Shown piece after piece: positions 20,444 to 30,904 of a DNA stretch of 64,000 nt. Each line of letters opens with the position of its first letter. Positions within the stretch are counted from its first letter, which is position 1. Made by a program: the position numbers and the translations under genes. Source of the DNA: Rana temporaria (Eukaryota > Chordata > Amphibia > Anura > Ranidae); assembly GCF_905171775.1 (NCBI RefSeq), contig NC_053494.1, forward strand, positions 135,534,997 to 135,598,996, given 5' to 3'. A model generated the notes under the pieces. That model worked only from the letters and a program-made list of their open reading frames with translations. It was not told the origin of the DNA and made no database searches.

Positions 20444-20788
20444 TGCCCCGTACACACGATCGGAAATTCCGTCAGCAAATGTCTGATGTGAGCTTTTGAA
20501 CGGAAATTCCGACCGTGTGTATGCTCCATCGGACTTTTGCTGTCGGAATTTACACCAATAAAAGATTGAGAGCTGGTTCTCAAATTTTCAGATGGAAAAA
20601 ATTCTTATCGGAAAATCCGATCGTCTGTAGCAATTTTGACACATGCTCGGAAACAATTTGACGCCTGCTCTGAAGCATTGAACGTAATTTTCTCAGTGTG
20701 AATGCAAGCCAAGCTTGAGTGGAATTCCGTCAGAAAAAACATCCAAGGTTTTTCCAACGGAAAATCTGATCGTGTGTATCGTGCGGCA
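20444..20788. mobile_element. Harbinger-type MITE
   Basis: Ends are 'tgccccgtacacacgatcgg' and 'ctgatcgtgtgtatcgtgcggca'-type sequence, flanked by a TTA duplication at 20441-20443 and 20789-20791. Internal 'ggaaattccg' and 'cggaatt' motifs face each other. Non-coding. Confidence 0.7.
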
Positions 20789-20791
20789 TTA

Positions 20792-21482
20792 CACTCTTGT
20801 GGAAAGTCACTATAAAGTAATGTTTTCAGTGTGCACTAAAATGTTTGCTCAGTGGGAAGTTTTTTGATGGCAATAAGAACAATTATGTTCAGTCTACCAT
20901 AATGTGCACAGCAGTAATACCTAGAAACATAAGGAAACATTTAGATTGGAAAAAACAAAGCCAGGAATACATTTAGAGATAAAAAATAGAAGTGATATGA
21001 ATATTGTGGAAAAGCAATAAAAGAAATCCCAGTAGCACTAAAAAAACAAAACACAATGACAGAAATTGGGCAATCCAGGGGAAATTCTTAAAATGTAATT
21101 GGTAGGTTCAAAAGAATATATAACACATCACACAAAAATAATTGCAGAGATGGAGAATAGAGAAATATGTAAATATCATACACAATAAAAAGCTACCTAA
21201 TGACAAGATAATCCTAATGCTTCACTCCCTTGGTGGAACAATGTCATCTTATATAAAATATACAGCTCATAATATGATCATGGAATGTCATTATGCTTGA
21301 CTGTAGGAGCTGTGGTATCAGACATCATCAATAAAATACACTTCTGGTGAAATCTGGAATAGCTCTTGGCCGCAGAGAATTTTGGATTGTTTGGGAGGCA
21401 GAGAGCCTTTTATGTTATTTCATGGACACTACTAGTGGGCGGTGGATAAATAAATATAAATTCCCTGAAAAAATGCAGAGCC
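20792..21482. other. Unassigned A/T-rich sequence
   Basis: Nothing recognisable. A-rich with no bounded repeat or credible ORF. Confidence 0.35.
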
Positions 21483-21485
21483 TAA

Positions 21486-21626
21486 TGCCGCGTACACACG
21501 ATCTGGCTTTTGCCCGGCCAAATCACATCGGAATTCCGACGGAATTCCATCGGAAAAATATAGAACATGTTCTATATCTAAAGTCCGATGGGATTAATCG
21601 GAATTTCCAATCGTGTGTACGGGGCA
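21486..21626. mobile_element. Short Harbinger-type MITE
   Basis: A 141-bp element with ends 'tgccgcgtacacacgat' and 'atcgtgtgtacggggca'; arms extend through 'ccgacggaattccatcgg' and 'agaacatgttct'. Flanks are taa (21483-21485) and tta (21627-21629). Confidence 0.7.
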
Positions 21627-21752
21627 TTAGTGCTGCTGGATACCTACCGGAAACCTGAAATGATAAGAATAAGAAAAATAACACTACTTCTGACTGGAAA
21701 TCAGAAGGATTTTAAGGTCACCCAAAGCCATTCTGAAAATTGTGGTACCTTA

Positions 21753-22997
21753 AGCATCATACACACAATACGATTGTTGGCCAACCGAGTGTCTGATTTC
21801 TGTTAAAAGGGCGTGTGCCAGGATCTTGTCTTGCATACTAACGGTACAAAAAATGTCGGTTGACAACATGAATGTAGTGACATACTAGACGTACTACAAG
21901 ATTATAAAGAGGAAGTTCATTTCTCAAGCGCCACCCTTTTCTCCTTCTGCTAATTTTGTGTTAGTAGAAGTTTGATTTATGCTTTTCAGTTTGTGCTTTT
22001 CAGTTTGTTTCTGAACGGCCATTCGTCAACCAGCCATGTTACGTAATCGAAGGAGAGAACTTGTGATTATTGGACTAGCAGTTATTGCTTTGACCCAAGT
22101 CCAGTCCAGGAAAAGGTAGAAGAGGAGTTCCTGGACCAAAATTGGTTGCTTAATCGTGACCAATTATCTCATATGCAATTGCTGCGGGAGCTCCAGGAGA
22201 ATAATCCGGATGATTTTCGTAGTTATCTCCAGGTGACGGACCCCTGCTTTCACTCTTGGCATTGGTGTCCCCCTATATTAAGAAGCAGGAAACATGTATC
22301 TGGCTTTCCATCACTCCAGAGCAAAGGCTCATAACCACCTTGCGTTGGCGAGAAGTCTCCAGGACCTCAAGTTTATGACTGGGATTCCCCCCAGGTTCTG
22401 GGAGTCATTATTCCAGAGACCTACTCAGCCATCATTCAAGTCCTGCAGAAGGACTATATTAGGGTAAGTTTGTACCTTTAAGATCACATTCTATGTATTT
22501 ATGTTTACTAATGTTTTGTATTAATTTGTTGATTACATAATTATCAATATTGCAATATGCTGTGAATGTCCTATTTGTCCTCATGCATGCTGTACGCTTT
22601 TCCTGCTCTTTTTTTGGCCTACATGCATATTTTCCTTTACTAACCTCCCCAGCATGCTATCCTGGTATCCTAGCCTAGCGACGTAACAATGTCTTTGGTC
22701 AGCTACATTTTGGGGCTTACCCTAAACAACCCCTAAAATGTGTAAACATTTTATTGTTGTCCTCAATTTTAGGCAGAATGCAAAATGCCATTTTTTGGGG
22801 GCACAAACTCATTTGAAACACTCCCTCCCTCCCAAAAATGCTAAGTCAACAGATCCAACTACTCTATCTGCTGACACACTATCCCTCTTTTTTGTTCAAA
22901 TGTCTGTATAAATTCACCAAACCATGTAGTGCAAGGGCCTGCCTGATTACCTACTATTGATGGTAAGCATATCCGGATTGTACCACCACCCAACTCT
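21753..22997 (+). mobile_element. Left part of a PIF/Harbinger transposon, split by an L1
   Basis: The left end 'agcatcatacacac' follows TTA (21750-21752) and resembles the ends of the neighbouring MITEs. The part downstream of the transposase exon to the L1 junction looks like intron then second exon. The element resumes at 34065 after an 11-kb L1. I could not find a matching right terminus. Confidence 0.6.
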
Positions 22998-23012
22998 GGC
23001 TCCTACTATTTT

Positions 23013-23685
23013 TTTTTTTTTCCATAAAGATTTTATTGAAGCAAAAAGGTATGGACAATGTTACAAGTACAACCGTAGCTTCAACAAACATAACATGTCC
23101 TCACAAGAGGAATCACAACAAAATGTTCACATGAAGGGGAACAGGTACAAGTTAAACAAGCGCGACAAGTATTATAGACAGAGATATAGTCTGTGTAGGT
23201 TACCCTATCCACATTTTAGTCATGGGGAAGGTGCATTGTGAATCAATCTGGAGGCAATACCTCTACTTGTAGCTATGCAAAGGGCCTCCATGTCCTCCTA
23301 AATACAACAGACATCCCAAAACCCTTACCCACTTGTACTACGTCCCCTATTCAAACCGTGGATCCTCTCGGTATCAGTGGGATGGGCAGAGGGATCGACT
23401 CGGGGTCATCCCGTTCGACCCCAACGTCCAACCTCCGTATACGAGTAGATGAGAAGAACGAAAGAGTAAAAGGGCAGAGAGAGGGAAAAAAAAAAAAAAG
23501 AATAGAAGAGAAGAAAAGAGAGGGAGGAGAGAAGAGAACAAAAAAAAAAAAGGGGGGGGGAGACACACACTGTAGGGAGTAAGTGGGGAGGCCCACCACC
23601 CCCGCCGTCTACTTTATAGTGAAGGTTCCATTCAATAGCAACTTCATGATTCAGGCAGTATTGAACGTATCCCTCAGGATTTCAA
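23013..23685 (-). other. 3' UTR and poly(A) end of the interrupted L1
   Basis: Minus-strand 3' end reads ..CAATAAAATC followed by an A-run at 23009-23022. Plus-strand purine tracts at 23487-23556 (A- and G-runs, 'gaagagaagaaaagagag') are the mirror of polypyrimidine runs in the transcript. ORFs across these tracts on either strand are artefacts. Confidence 0.7.
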
Positions 23686-24317
23686 TCAGCCCGTATTCTG
23701 TGTAAGGTCCTGGTACTCCGCTGAGCTCCGGAAATCGAACCACTCAGTCCAAATAGAAGTGAAGTTAGAAATTCTATCGTGTGCCGTGCTTATCAGCTCC
23801 TCTATCGCTGCAATGCGGTTAATGCATGCAATCCATTCCTTGGTAGTGGGAGGCGTTGTGGCCCTCCAGTGGACAGGAACACATAGTCTGGCTGCATTGA
23901 CCATATAGATCGCTACCGAGTTGCGATACCGCTTTTCGAAAGATGAAGAAGGTATTGTGCTGGTGAAAACTCCAGGGGGAGCATAGAAACTGTTGTCGTC
24001 ACGTCATGTACCTTTTGCCAATATGGCTGAATCAGGGGACACTCCCACCAAATATGGATGAAAGTACCCAAGGCCTGCCCACACCTCCAGCACCTATCTG
24101 ATACGGATGGGGCAAACTTGTGTACAACATCCGGTGTCCTATACCACCGCGTCCTAATCTTAAATCCATTTTCCTGAATGCTCACACTCAGTGAGCCTTT
24201 AAAGATCAACCAGTTGATCCTCTCCCAATCTTTCATCTCAATTGTTCTGCCCAGCCGAGTTTCCCAGGATGCCTGTTCTGCTTTCATGGACACAAAGGGT
24301 GCTTTGTACATGGAGGC

Positions 24318-25070
24318 TGTGACGAGATCCTTCCTCGCCCAGGTCCTGCTCTCCCGACACTCCTCTGCTACCAGTGAGTCAGCTTGCAGATTGCAACGTC
24401 TGATGGTCCAGTCATCCAAGGTTCCGGGATCCGAATTACAGCTATGTGCCATTCGGACCCATTAAGAACAAACACCAGGCAGGCTGTATGTAAGTTCCAA
24501 CAGGACTCTTTATTTCAAGTACACAGCACACTTTTATACAGAATTTTGGAACATCCCACTCCCAACAACCGCTTTCCTATTGGTCAATTGTAAAGTATAT
24601 CCAGTCTTCACTCAGGTCCCCCTTGACCATGCAAATGAGGACTTGAAATTGTCAACAGGGATTGGTCCAATAGCTTGGATAGAAAGACTTGTGTATTGAG
24701 ACAGAAGCCCCAGGGGGTAATCAATGTACACAATAACCCGGTCTACTTAATTACTACCTCTGAGAGGTTACATTGCTTTAGACAATAGAATGCTAATTCA
24801 ATACAGCTGACAGGAGGCTTCTGACCTTTAGAACAATAAACACCTACATCTTCACACATACATTCTAGATTCAATTAACCTTCAATCCATAGTTTTTTAG
24901 CCAGACGGAGTGTCTCCGACACCCGCTCTTAGCCTGCAGAGCACAATAAAAGGTATTTCTCTAGCTGGTTCCACTTAGCATTTCAATAGCCGGTGTCCTT
25001 GCATTGAATGTCCCTCTCCTGTGTAACAGATGTCAAGTAGAAACACTTTAATATCTTAAGATCCATGACA
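24318..25070 (-). repeat. 3' LTR
   Basis: The downstream LTR on the minus strand. It holds the same TATA-like and AATAAAG signals as the other LTR. Its distal edge sits in L1 ORF2, and a short reading frame beginning in the LTR (Met at 24452) runs straight into L1 ORF2 sequence. Confidence 0.9.
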
Positions 25071-25146
25071 TTACTTCCCTGGGAAACAGTCCAACAGCCG
25101 CAGTGGGACCCAAACGGGTCAACTCGAGGATGTTGGAAAAGTAGTC

Positions 25147-26814
25147 TTAAGGTTCCAGGACTGTCCGCTGGGATGACCCATCTGCCTTCCTGTTTTGAGG
25201 TCCTGGCCCATAATCGGATGGCAAGAGGCTCACATTCAGTCCTCTCCAAAAGCCCCTGTCCCGGCTAGGTCTGTCACACATCTCCCCCTTTGGCAGGAGA
25301 CTAACACTGGGAGAGATCCCAATTTCGGTACCCACCCAGTACCCCAGATACCTTGTCCCAAAGAGAGCATTACTCACCCAGCCAATCTCTGCCTCTCTCA
25401 GAGAACACGCCTGCCGCTGGGGGGAGGCCTGGACTGGCCCTTCTCCCTGGAGTCCTTTCAGCCGCTGGAGAGAAGACAGGGTGGCTGGGCTCAGTTCATC
25501 ATGCCATTGGGAATCTGGGCCAACTGGCCACCATTCCTGGGGTATACCAGTGGAGACTGCAGTCCCATCCACTGATGCTAGGTAAAAATCCCCCGGTGCT
25601 TGCAAAGCAAAGCCGACCTCCTCCTGTCTCAGTGCCGCACCATTTTCTGGGGTTGTGTCTGTGGAGATCGGAGTCCCATCCACTACCACAGGAACCCCCT
25701 CTTCTGTTAGTTGAGAGCAGAGGCCCGGGGCACTCTGCTCTGTTGCCAGCTCTTCCGCTGGGTTGCTGTGAGTGGGGACCACAGTCCCATCCACCGATAT
25801 CCGCTCAAGCTGTAGTTGTGTGCAGCAGCCAGTAGCATCCTGCCCTGCTGCCAGTGATTCAGCTGGGAGTACGAGCTTTACCACCTCAGCTTGTTGCTGG
25901 GGAGGGGGGCCAACCGCCCCGGCTCCCTGGAACTCCACAGTTGGTTCCGGTGCTGGGCAGAGATGGCTAGCACTCTGCCCTGTTGCCAGCACTTCTGCTG
26001 GGGGGATGAACATTGGGGTAGTGTCCAATTGCTGGGGAGGGAGAATTGCTTCCTCTACTCCCGGTGGGGATATCTGCTGTTGGGGCAACAGCTCACGCAG
26101 ATCCTCTCTCAGACTCTCCGGATCCACCTCTTTTTCTGATGCTGGGCAGATGCCAGAGGCACTCTGCCCTGTAGCCAGCGCTTCTGCTGGGGCACCCGAT
26201 GAGATACTCTGGACTTGCTGCTGATCATCATTTCCCAGCCTTCCAGCGCCTGTCTCAACTCCCCTTTCTGAGACCTTCATGCTATTATCTTGTCTCGCTG
26301 CCTGGGGGACCTCTGGTGTGTTCCGGCATTCTAGCGCTCGCAGTGCCCTCTGTATCATCGCTGCTTCTTCCAGTGCGGTTAGGACAGGAAAACGTAGGGT
26401 CACCCCTGGCCCCATTTGCTCCTCATCTTTTTGACTGTCTGCTATTTCTCCCAGACAGTCCCAGGCAACGGGAGCCCCACCCTGCTGCTGAGCAGAGTCT
26501 AGCAGCTGTCTGTAGGCGGTCTCCAGCTCCTCTTGCCGCTCTCGTTCTCTCTGTTGCCGCTTATCCTGTTGCTGGATGTCTCTAATGGCCTCCTGTATGA
26601 CGGTCTCTGACGGGTTAGTACCATATAATGCCAACCGTTGTCGAACTCGTTGCTGGAACAAGTCTTCAACTGACCGGGGTCCTGCATCACCATCCCTCTG
26701 ATCCATCTCGGCTGGCGCAATGATCAGGGTGGCCTTGTTCTTCCCACCGGTCCCTCCACGGCTCTCAAGCAAGTCTTTAAGCATGGTTCTCCTCCAGGCT
26801 GCATAGCTGGTCAT
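25147..26814 (-). CDS. 555-residue repeat-bearing protein of the LTR element; possible Gag-like role
   Basis: This single ORF begins about 40 bp after the primer-binding site, the usual place for gag. I recognise no matrix/capsid fold, zinc knuckle, protease or polymerase motif. The N-terminal 170 residues are charged and Gln-rich with probable helix (RQQRERERQEELETAYRQL). The middle carries at least four copies of a motif like PAExLATGQSAxxxC, about 45-60 residues apart, with Gln- and Pro-rich spacers; a second motif, VDGTxVST, occurs about three times. The C-terminus is unremarkable. No stop or frameshift is present, in keeping with the young LTRs. It may be a Gag, a Gag-like leader or an accessory protein; function unknown. 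Confidence 0.6.
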   Translation of the reverse strand: MTSYAAWRRTMLKDLLESRGGTGGKNKATLIIAPAEMDQRDGDAGPRSVEDLFQQRVRQRLALYGTNPSETVIQEAIRDIQQQDKRQQRERERQEELETAYRQLLDSAQQQGGAPVAWDCLGEIADSQKDEEQMGPGVTLRFPVLTALEEAAMIQRALRALECRNTPEVPQAARQDNSMKVSERGVETGAGRLGNDDQQQVQSISSGAPAEALATGQSASGICPASEKEVDPESLREDLRELLPQQQISPPGVEEAILPPQQLDTTPMFIPPAEVLATGQSASHLCPAPEPTVEFQGAGAVGPPPQQQAEVVKLVLPAESLAAGQDATGCCTQLQLERISVDGTVVPTHSNPAEELATEQSAPGLCSQLTEEGVPVVVDGTPISTDTTPENGAALRQEEVGFALQAPGDFYLASVDGTAVSTGIPQEWWPVGPDSQWHDELSPATLSSLQRLKGLQGEGPVQASPQRQACSLREAEIGWVSNALFGTRYLGYWVGTEIGISPSVSLLPKGEMCDRPSRDRGFWRGLNVSLLPSDYGPGPQNRKADGSSQRTVLEP

Positions 26815-26855
26815 TCATGGTGGTGGTTTGGAGTTGTCCCAGTAACTGGAGAGCA

Positions 26856-26874
26856 AATCCCACTGCTGCCACCA
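26856..26874 (-). promoter_or_regulatory. Primer-binding site, tRNA-Leu(AAG)-like
   Basis: Immediately inside the 5' LTR, after one spacer base, the minus strand reads TGGTGGCAGCAGTGGGATT. From remembered vertebrate tRNA-Leu(AAG) 3' sequence plus CCA this would pair over 18-19 nt with one mismatch or wobble. Leu primers are uncommon but known among vertebrate retroelements. Confidence 0.75.
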
Positions 26875-26875
26875 A

Positions 26876-27628
26876 TGTGACGAGATCCTTCCTCGCCCAG
26901 GTCCTGCTCTCCCGACACTCCTCTGCTACCAGTGAGTCAGCTTGCAGATTGCAACGTCTGATGGTCCAGTCATCCAAGGTTCCGGGATCCGAATTACAGC
27001 TATGTGCCATTCGGACCCATTAAGAACAAACACCAGGCAGGCTGTATGTAAGTTCCAACAGGACTCTTTATTTCAAGTACACAGCACACTTTTATACAGA
27101 ATTTTGGAACATCCCACTCCCAACAACCGCTTTCCTATTGGTCAATTGTAAAGTATATCCAGTCTTCACTCAGGTCCCCCTTGACCATGCAAATGAGGAC
27201 TTGAAATTGTCAACAGGGATTGGTCCAATAGCTTGGATAGAAAGACTTGTGTATTGAGACAGAAGCCCCAGGGGGTAATCAATGTACACAATAACCCGGT
27301 CTACTTAATTACTACCTCTGAGAGGTTACATTGCTTTAGACAATAGAATGCTAATTCAATACAGCTGACAGGAGGCTTCTGACCTTTAGAACAATAAACA
27401 CCTACATCTTCACACATACATTCTAGATTCAATTAACCTTCAATCCATAGTTTTTTAGCCAGACGGAGTGTCTCCGACACCCGCTCTTAGCCTGCAGAGC
27501 ACAATAAAAGGTATTTCTCTAGCTGGTTCCACTTAGCATTTCAATAGCCGGTGTCCTTGCATTGAATGTCCCTCTCCTGTGTAACAGATGTCAAGTAGAA
27601 ACACTTTAATATCTTAAGATCCATGACA
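26876..27628 (-). repeat. 5' LTR with promoter and polyadenylation signals
   Basis: On the minus strand it contains GTATAAAAGTG (plus 27087-27097) as TATA box, and AATAAAG (27066-27072) about 20 bp further on as a polyadenylation signal, so R is short. The plus strand has an octamer-type 'atgcaaat' near 27187. A short ORF beginning MAHSCNSDPG is encoded downstream of the signals in both LTRs. Confidence 0.85.
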
Positions 27629-30600
27629 GAGGCGTACAGTATCGAAATGACATGTCTCTGAGGTGATCTACTAGAGCATAGTGACTCGAGTACCGTGGGT
27701 GGTTTCGTAAAACCACCCCGGGTCCTCGGATCCTCCAGAAAGTGTCTCAGTTGGAGATACGCCAACACAGGGAATTTCTTAGTTAGGGATATCTTCTCAA
27801 GCTCTTTCAGAGATAGGAACCTATCTCCCGAAAAGAAATGTTTGGCCAGCATATCCGCATGTGGCCATTCAGCAACCAAATAGCCATCATCTCGTCCCGG
27901 GATAAAGTCCGGGTTGCCCCTAAGAGGGGTCAGTCTACATCCTGTCTTTGATACCTCAAATTTATTACAAGCCTTCGTAAATGCCGATAAGGTTGCTCCG
28001 ACTATCGGGTGAGATAGGACGTCAGGTGGCCAATGCCCCTTAGAGATCCAAGGTATTTTCTCAAGTTGGATTCCTGTGGTCAGATTTTCCAACCGTACCC
28101 AGTCCTTACAACGCGTGTGTATCCGCCAATCTACTACACGTGTTAGGTGTGTAGCCCAATAGTATCGCTGCAAATCCGGGAGACCAATACCCCCCTCTAC
28201 TTTGGGCAACACCAACTTCGCCCAGCTGAGTCTAGGTGCTTTGGATCCCCATAGGAACTTCCTGCACATTCTTTTGTAAGTTGCGAAGAAGGAAGGCGGA
28301 AGTGTAATCGGAACCGTCTGTAGTTTATAAAGCATGCGAGGAAGAATCGTCATTTTCAAAATAGCAGCTCGCCCGAACCAGGATAGTGCGGGTGAATCCC
28401 AGTGCAACATATCCTGTTGAATAGCCTTCAGTTCAGGCACAAAGTTCTTCTCATATAAGTCTAAAAGTCTCCCTGGGAGCTTGATGCCTAGATAAGTGAT
28501 TTCGTCAGATTTCCAGCGGAAAGGGAAATTCTCCTGACAGCGGAGCATTAGCGATGGAGGTAGAGAGATATTTAAAGCAAACGACTTGGAATAGTTGATT
28601 TTTAAGTGTGATATGTACCGAAACTGTTCAAAGACTTCTAATAGATTGGGTAAGGAAATCAGGGGGAGGAAAGAAAAAGCAAGATATCATCGGCAAAGGC
28701 CGCTAGCTTATATTCCTTTTGGTGAATTTTAACTCCTGTTATATCAGGATGGGCCCGAATACAGCGAAGTAGGGGTTCCAGTGTAAGGATATACAGTATA
28801 GGAGAAAGGGGGCATCCCTGCCTGGTGCCGTTGTGGATGGGGAAGGCCTCTGACAGGTGGCCGTTGACCCGGACCCTGGCTCGTGGAGTTGCATAGAGCG
28901 CTCCAATAAGGGCCCTTAGTCTGGTCCCAAGACCAAGCGAACCCAGGACCGAGTGCATATAATCCCAGGCCAACCTGTCAAAGGCCTTCTCCGCATCCAG
29001 TGACAGAAAGAACCCTTCATGTTTTGTGGCAGTAAGCCAGTGGTGTAAGTTAATGGCCTTGATGGTGTTGTCCCTGGCCTCCCTGCCAGGGACAAAACCC
29101 ACCTGATCAAGACCCACCCAAGCCGGAACATAAAAGGTCAACCGCGTCGCCAAGATTTTCGAGAAGATTTTTACGTCGACATTTAAGAGCGAAATCGGCC
29201 TATAGTTCGTCACGTCTGATGGGTCTTTACCTTCTTTAGGTATTACTGTGATATAGGCTTCCAACAAGGTGCCAGAGTTAGGTGGGGTGCTCGCTAGGGA
29301 ATTAAAGGCTTTGAGGAAGCCCGGTGCCAAAAGTTCAGAGAAGCTTTTATAGTATTGTGCCGTTAGGCCATCTGGGCCTGGGCTTTTGCCCGGTTTGGTG
29401 GCCTTCAGGGCTTCTACCCATTCTTCAGATGTCAATGGTGATTCTAGGGCTTGCTGGTCTTCCAAGGACAATGCCCGAGGACAATATTTACGTAAAAAGT
29501 CGTTAATCAGGAATTCCCTAGTTTCTGCTGGGCCCACACCTTTCTCCTTTGTTCCAATGATATACAACGTGCTATAGTACTCCCTAAATTGATGAGCAAT
29601 GTCTTCTGTCTTAGTATGGATCCTACCCTGCTTATCTCTCACATGATGAATAGTGGAAGCAAGGACACGTTTCTGTGTGAACCTAGCTAATAGCCTCCCC
29701 GGCTTGTTTCCGTGCTCATAAAACAGTTTCTGTGATAGCATCATGCGTTTACGTGCCTTTTTGTATAATTCTTCTCTCAAGAGCGATCTAGTCTCCGCTA
29801 ATTCAACCGCTACATCCGCGGCTTTAGAGCCTTTGTGTTGCGCCTCTAGGTTAGCTATTTTATCTGTAAGTTCCTGGATAAGAGCTATATATTCCCTTTT
29901 CCTCCTCGCTGCTATAGATAGTAGATGGCCTCGCACCACACATTTATGTGCCTCCCATTGAGTCATGGGTGACACATCAGGTGTGTCATTATGCAGGAAG
30001 TATTCTCTGATTGCTTGTTTAAGAGTGGCCACGTCTGCAGTGTCCGTAAGTAAGGAGGCGTCAAGCCTCCAGACCTTTGTGAAGGGTTCCTTCTGCGGGA
30101 ATCGTAGGGTTAAGGTCACCGGGTGATGATCTGACAACACTAACGTTTCGATCGTGGCATCGTGTAGGTACGTGAGGTCTTTTTGGGAAAGAAAAATATA
30201 GTCCAACCTCGAATATCGTTGGTGAGGGGACGAGAAAAACGTGTAATCCCTTCCTCTGGGATTCAAGGTGCGCCACGTATCGTGAAGAGCCAAGGAGGCC
30301 AGACCTATTTTCGCTTGTCTCAAGGCTGAGAAGGGGAGGGAAGAGTGACCCGTGGATGTATCTAGGGTTGGATCTAAAGCCATGTTGAAATCTCCTCCGA
30401 GAATCAATAGGCCCGATTTGAAAGCGGTGAGTTTCGTAAGTGTGTCCTTCAGAAAAGCCACCTGTTTGGAGTTAGGGCAGTATATGTTAGCAAATGTTAT
30501 CAGCTTATCTTTCCAGAGCCCTTTAATAAAAAGGAATCTGCCCTCTGGGTCAACCATCTGGTCAGTGAGGCGGAATGCAAGTGACCTTGCGAGCAGAATT

Positions 30601-30726
30601 GCAACCCCCTTCGTCTTAGACTCAGCACAAGTCGCATGAAAGACCTCGGAGTATCTTTTGTTGGTGAGGCACTGTATACTATTTGATTTGAAATGCGTCT
30701 CTTGAAAAAAGACGATATGCGCCTTT

Positions 30727-30790
30727 TGTCTATTGGATTGGATTGGAATAAATACTTATAGAGCGCCGAATGCGAGTTGTGAAACTCGCG
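30727..30790 (-). mobile_element. Short retroposon-tail insert within L1 ORF2
   Basis: The minus strand reads 'ggcgctctataagtattt' followed by 'attccaatccaatccaat'. This interrupts the L1 endonuclease between LRRE and the QETHF region. The 'gcgct(a/c)tataaagt' type sequence plus a short 3' microrepeat resembles the tail of the V-SINE at 63433-63765. It looks like a very short 5'-truncated SINE/LINE tail; clear TSDs were not identified. Confidence 0.5.
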
Positions 30791-30904
30791 TCTAAGTGCT
30801 TCTGCGAGAAAGCTTGAACGCTTCTCGGGAATGTTCAGGCCCTTCGCGTTTACCGAAAGAACCTTGAGCGACAGAGGAGCTGAGGAATGTGTTACGGAAG
30901 CCAT

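Larger units (their letters stand above)
24318..27628 (-). mobile_element. Young non-autonomous LTR retrotransposon (no pol)
   Basis: Two 753-bp LTRs (24318-25070, 26876-27628), both TGTGACGAG...CCATGACA on the plus strand, show no difference on direct reading. A 5-bp duplication, gaggc, lies at 24313-24317 and 27629-27633. The 1805-bp interior (25071-26875) carries one long ORF and a primer-binding site but no protease, reverse transcriptase, RNase H or integrase. Transcription is on the minus strand. Its replication must rely on enzymes in trans. The 5-bp TSD fits Ty3/gypsy-like or some retrovirus-like elements; no closer assignment is possible from sequence alone. Confidence 0.9.
23686..30904 (-). 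pseudogene. L1-clade ORF2, broken by frameshifts, a short insert and an LTR retrotransposon
   Basis: The endonuclease part reads from Met at 30904, with SVNAKGLN, then resumes at QETHF, GGDFN, SRLDYIFLS and LSDHHP. Reverse transcriptase motifs are KSPGPDG, SLDAEKAFD, GTRQGCPLSP and FADDILLF. Breaks, in reading order: a roughly 60-bp insert near 30727-30790 that shifts the frame; a one-base loss near 28660 just after the FADD motif; the LTR element at 24318-27628 inserted after ISILYAS; and a frameshift near 23905. The C-terminal Cys/His cluster CWRCGQALGTFIHIWWECP follows the insertion. The flanking residues would be in frame across one TSD copy, so the LTR insertion alone was a clean disruption. 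Confidence 0.9.

Noticed and set aside
25281..25291. AAAGGGGGAGA as polypurine tract of the LTR element
   Set aside because: It lies about 210 bp inside the interior rather than next to the 3' LTR (25070) and within the ORF. Only a weak GGGAAG purine run abuts the LTR, so the true tract is uncertain.
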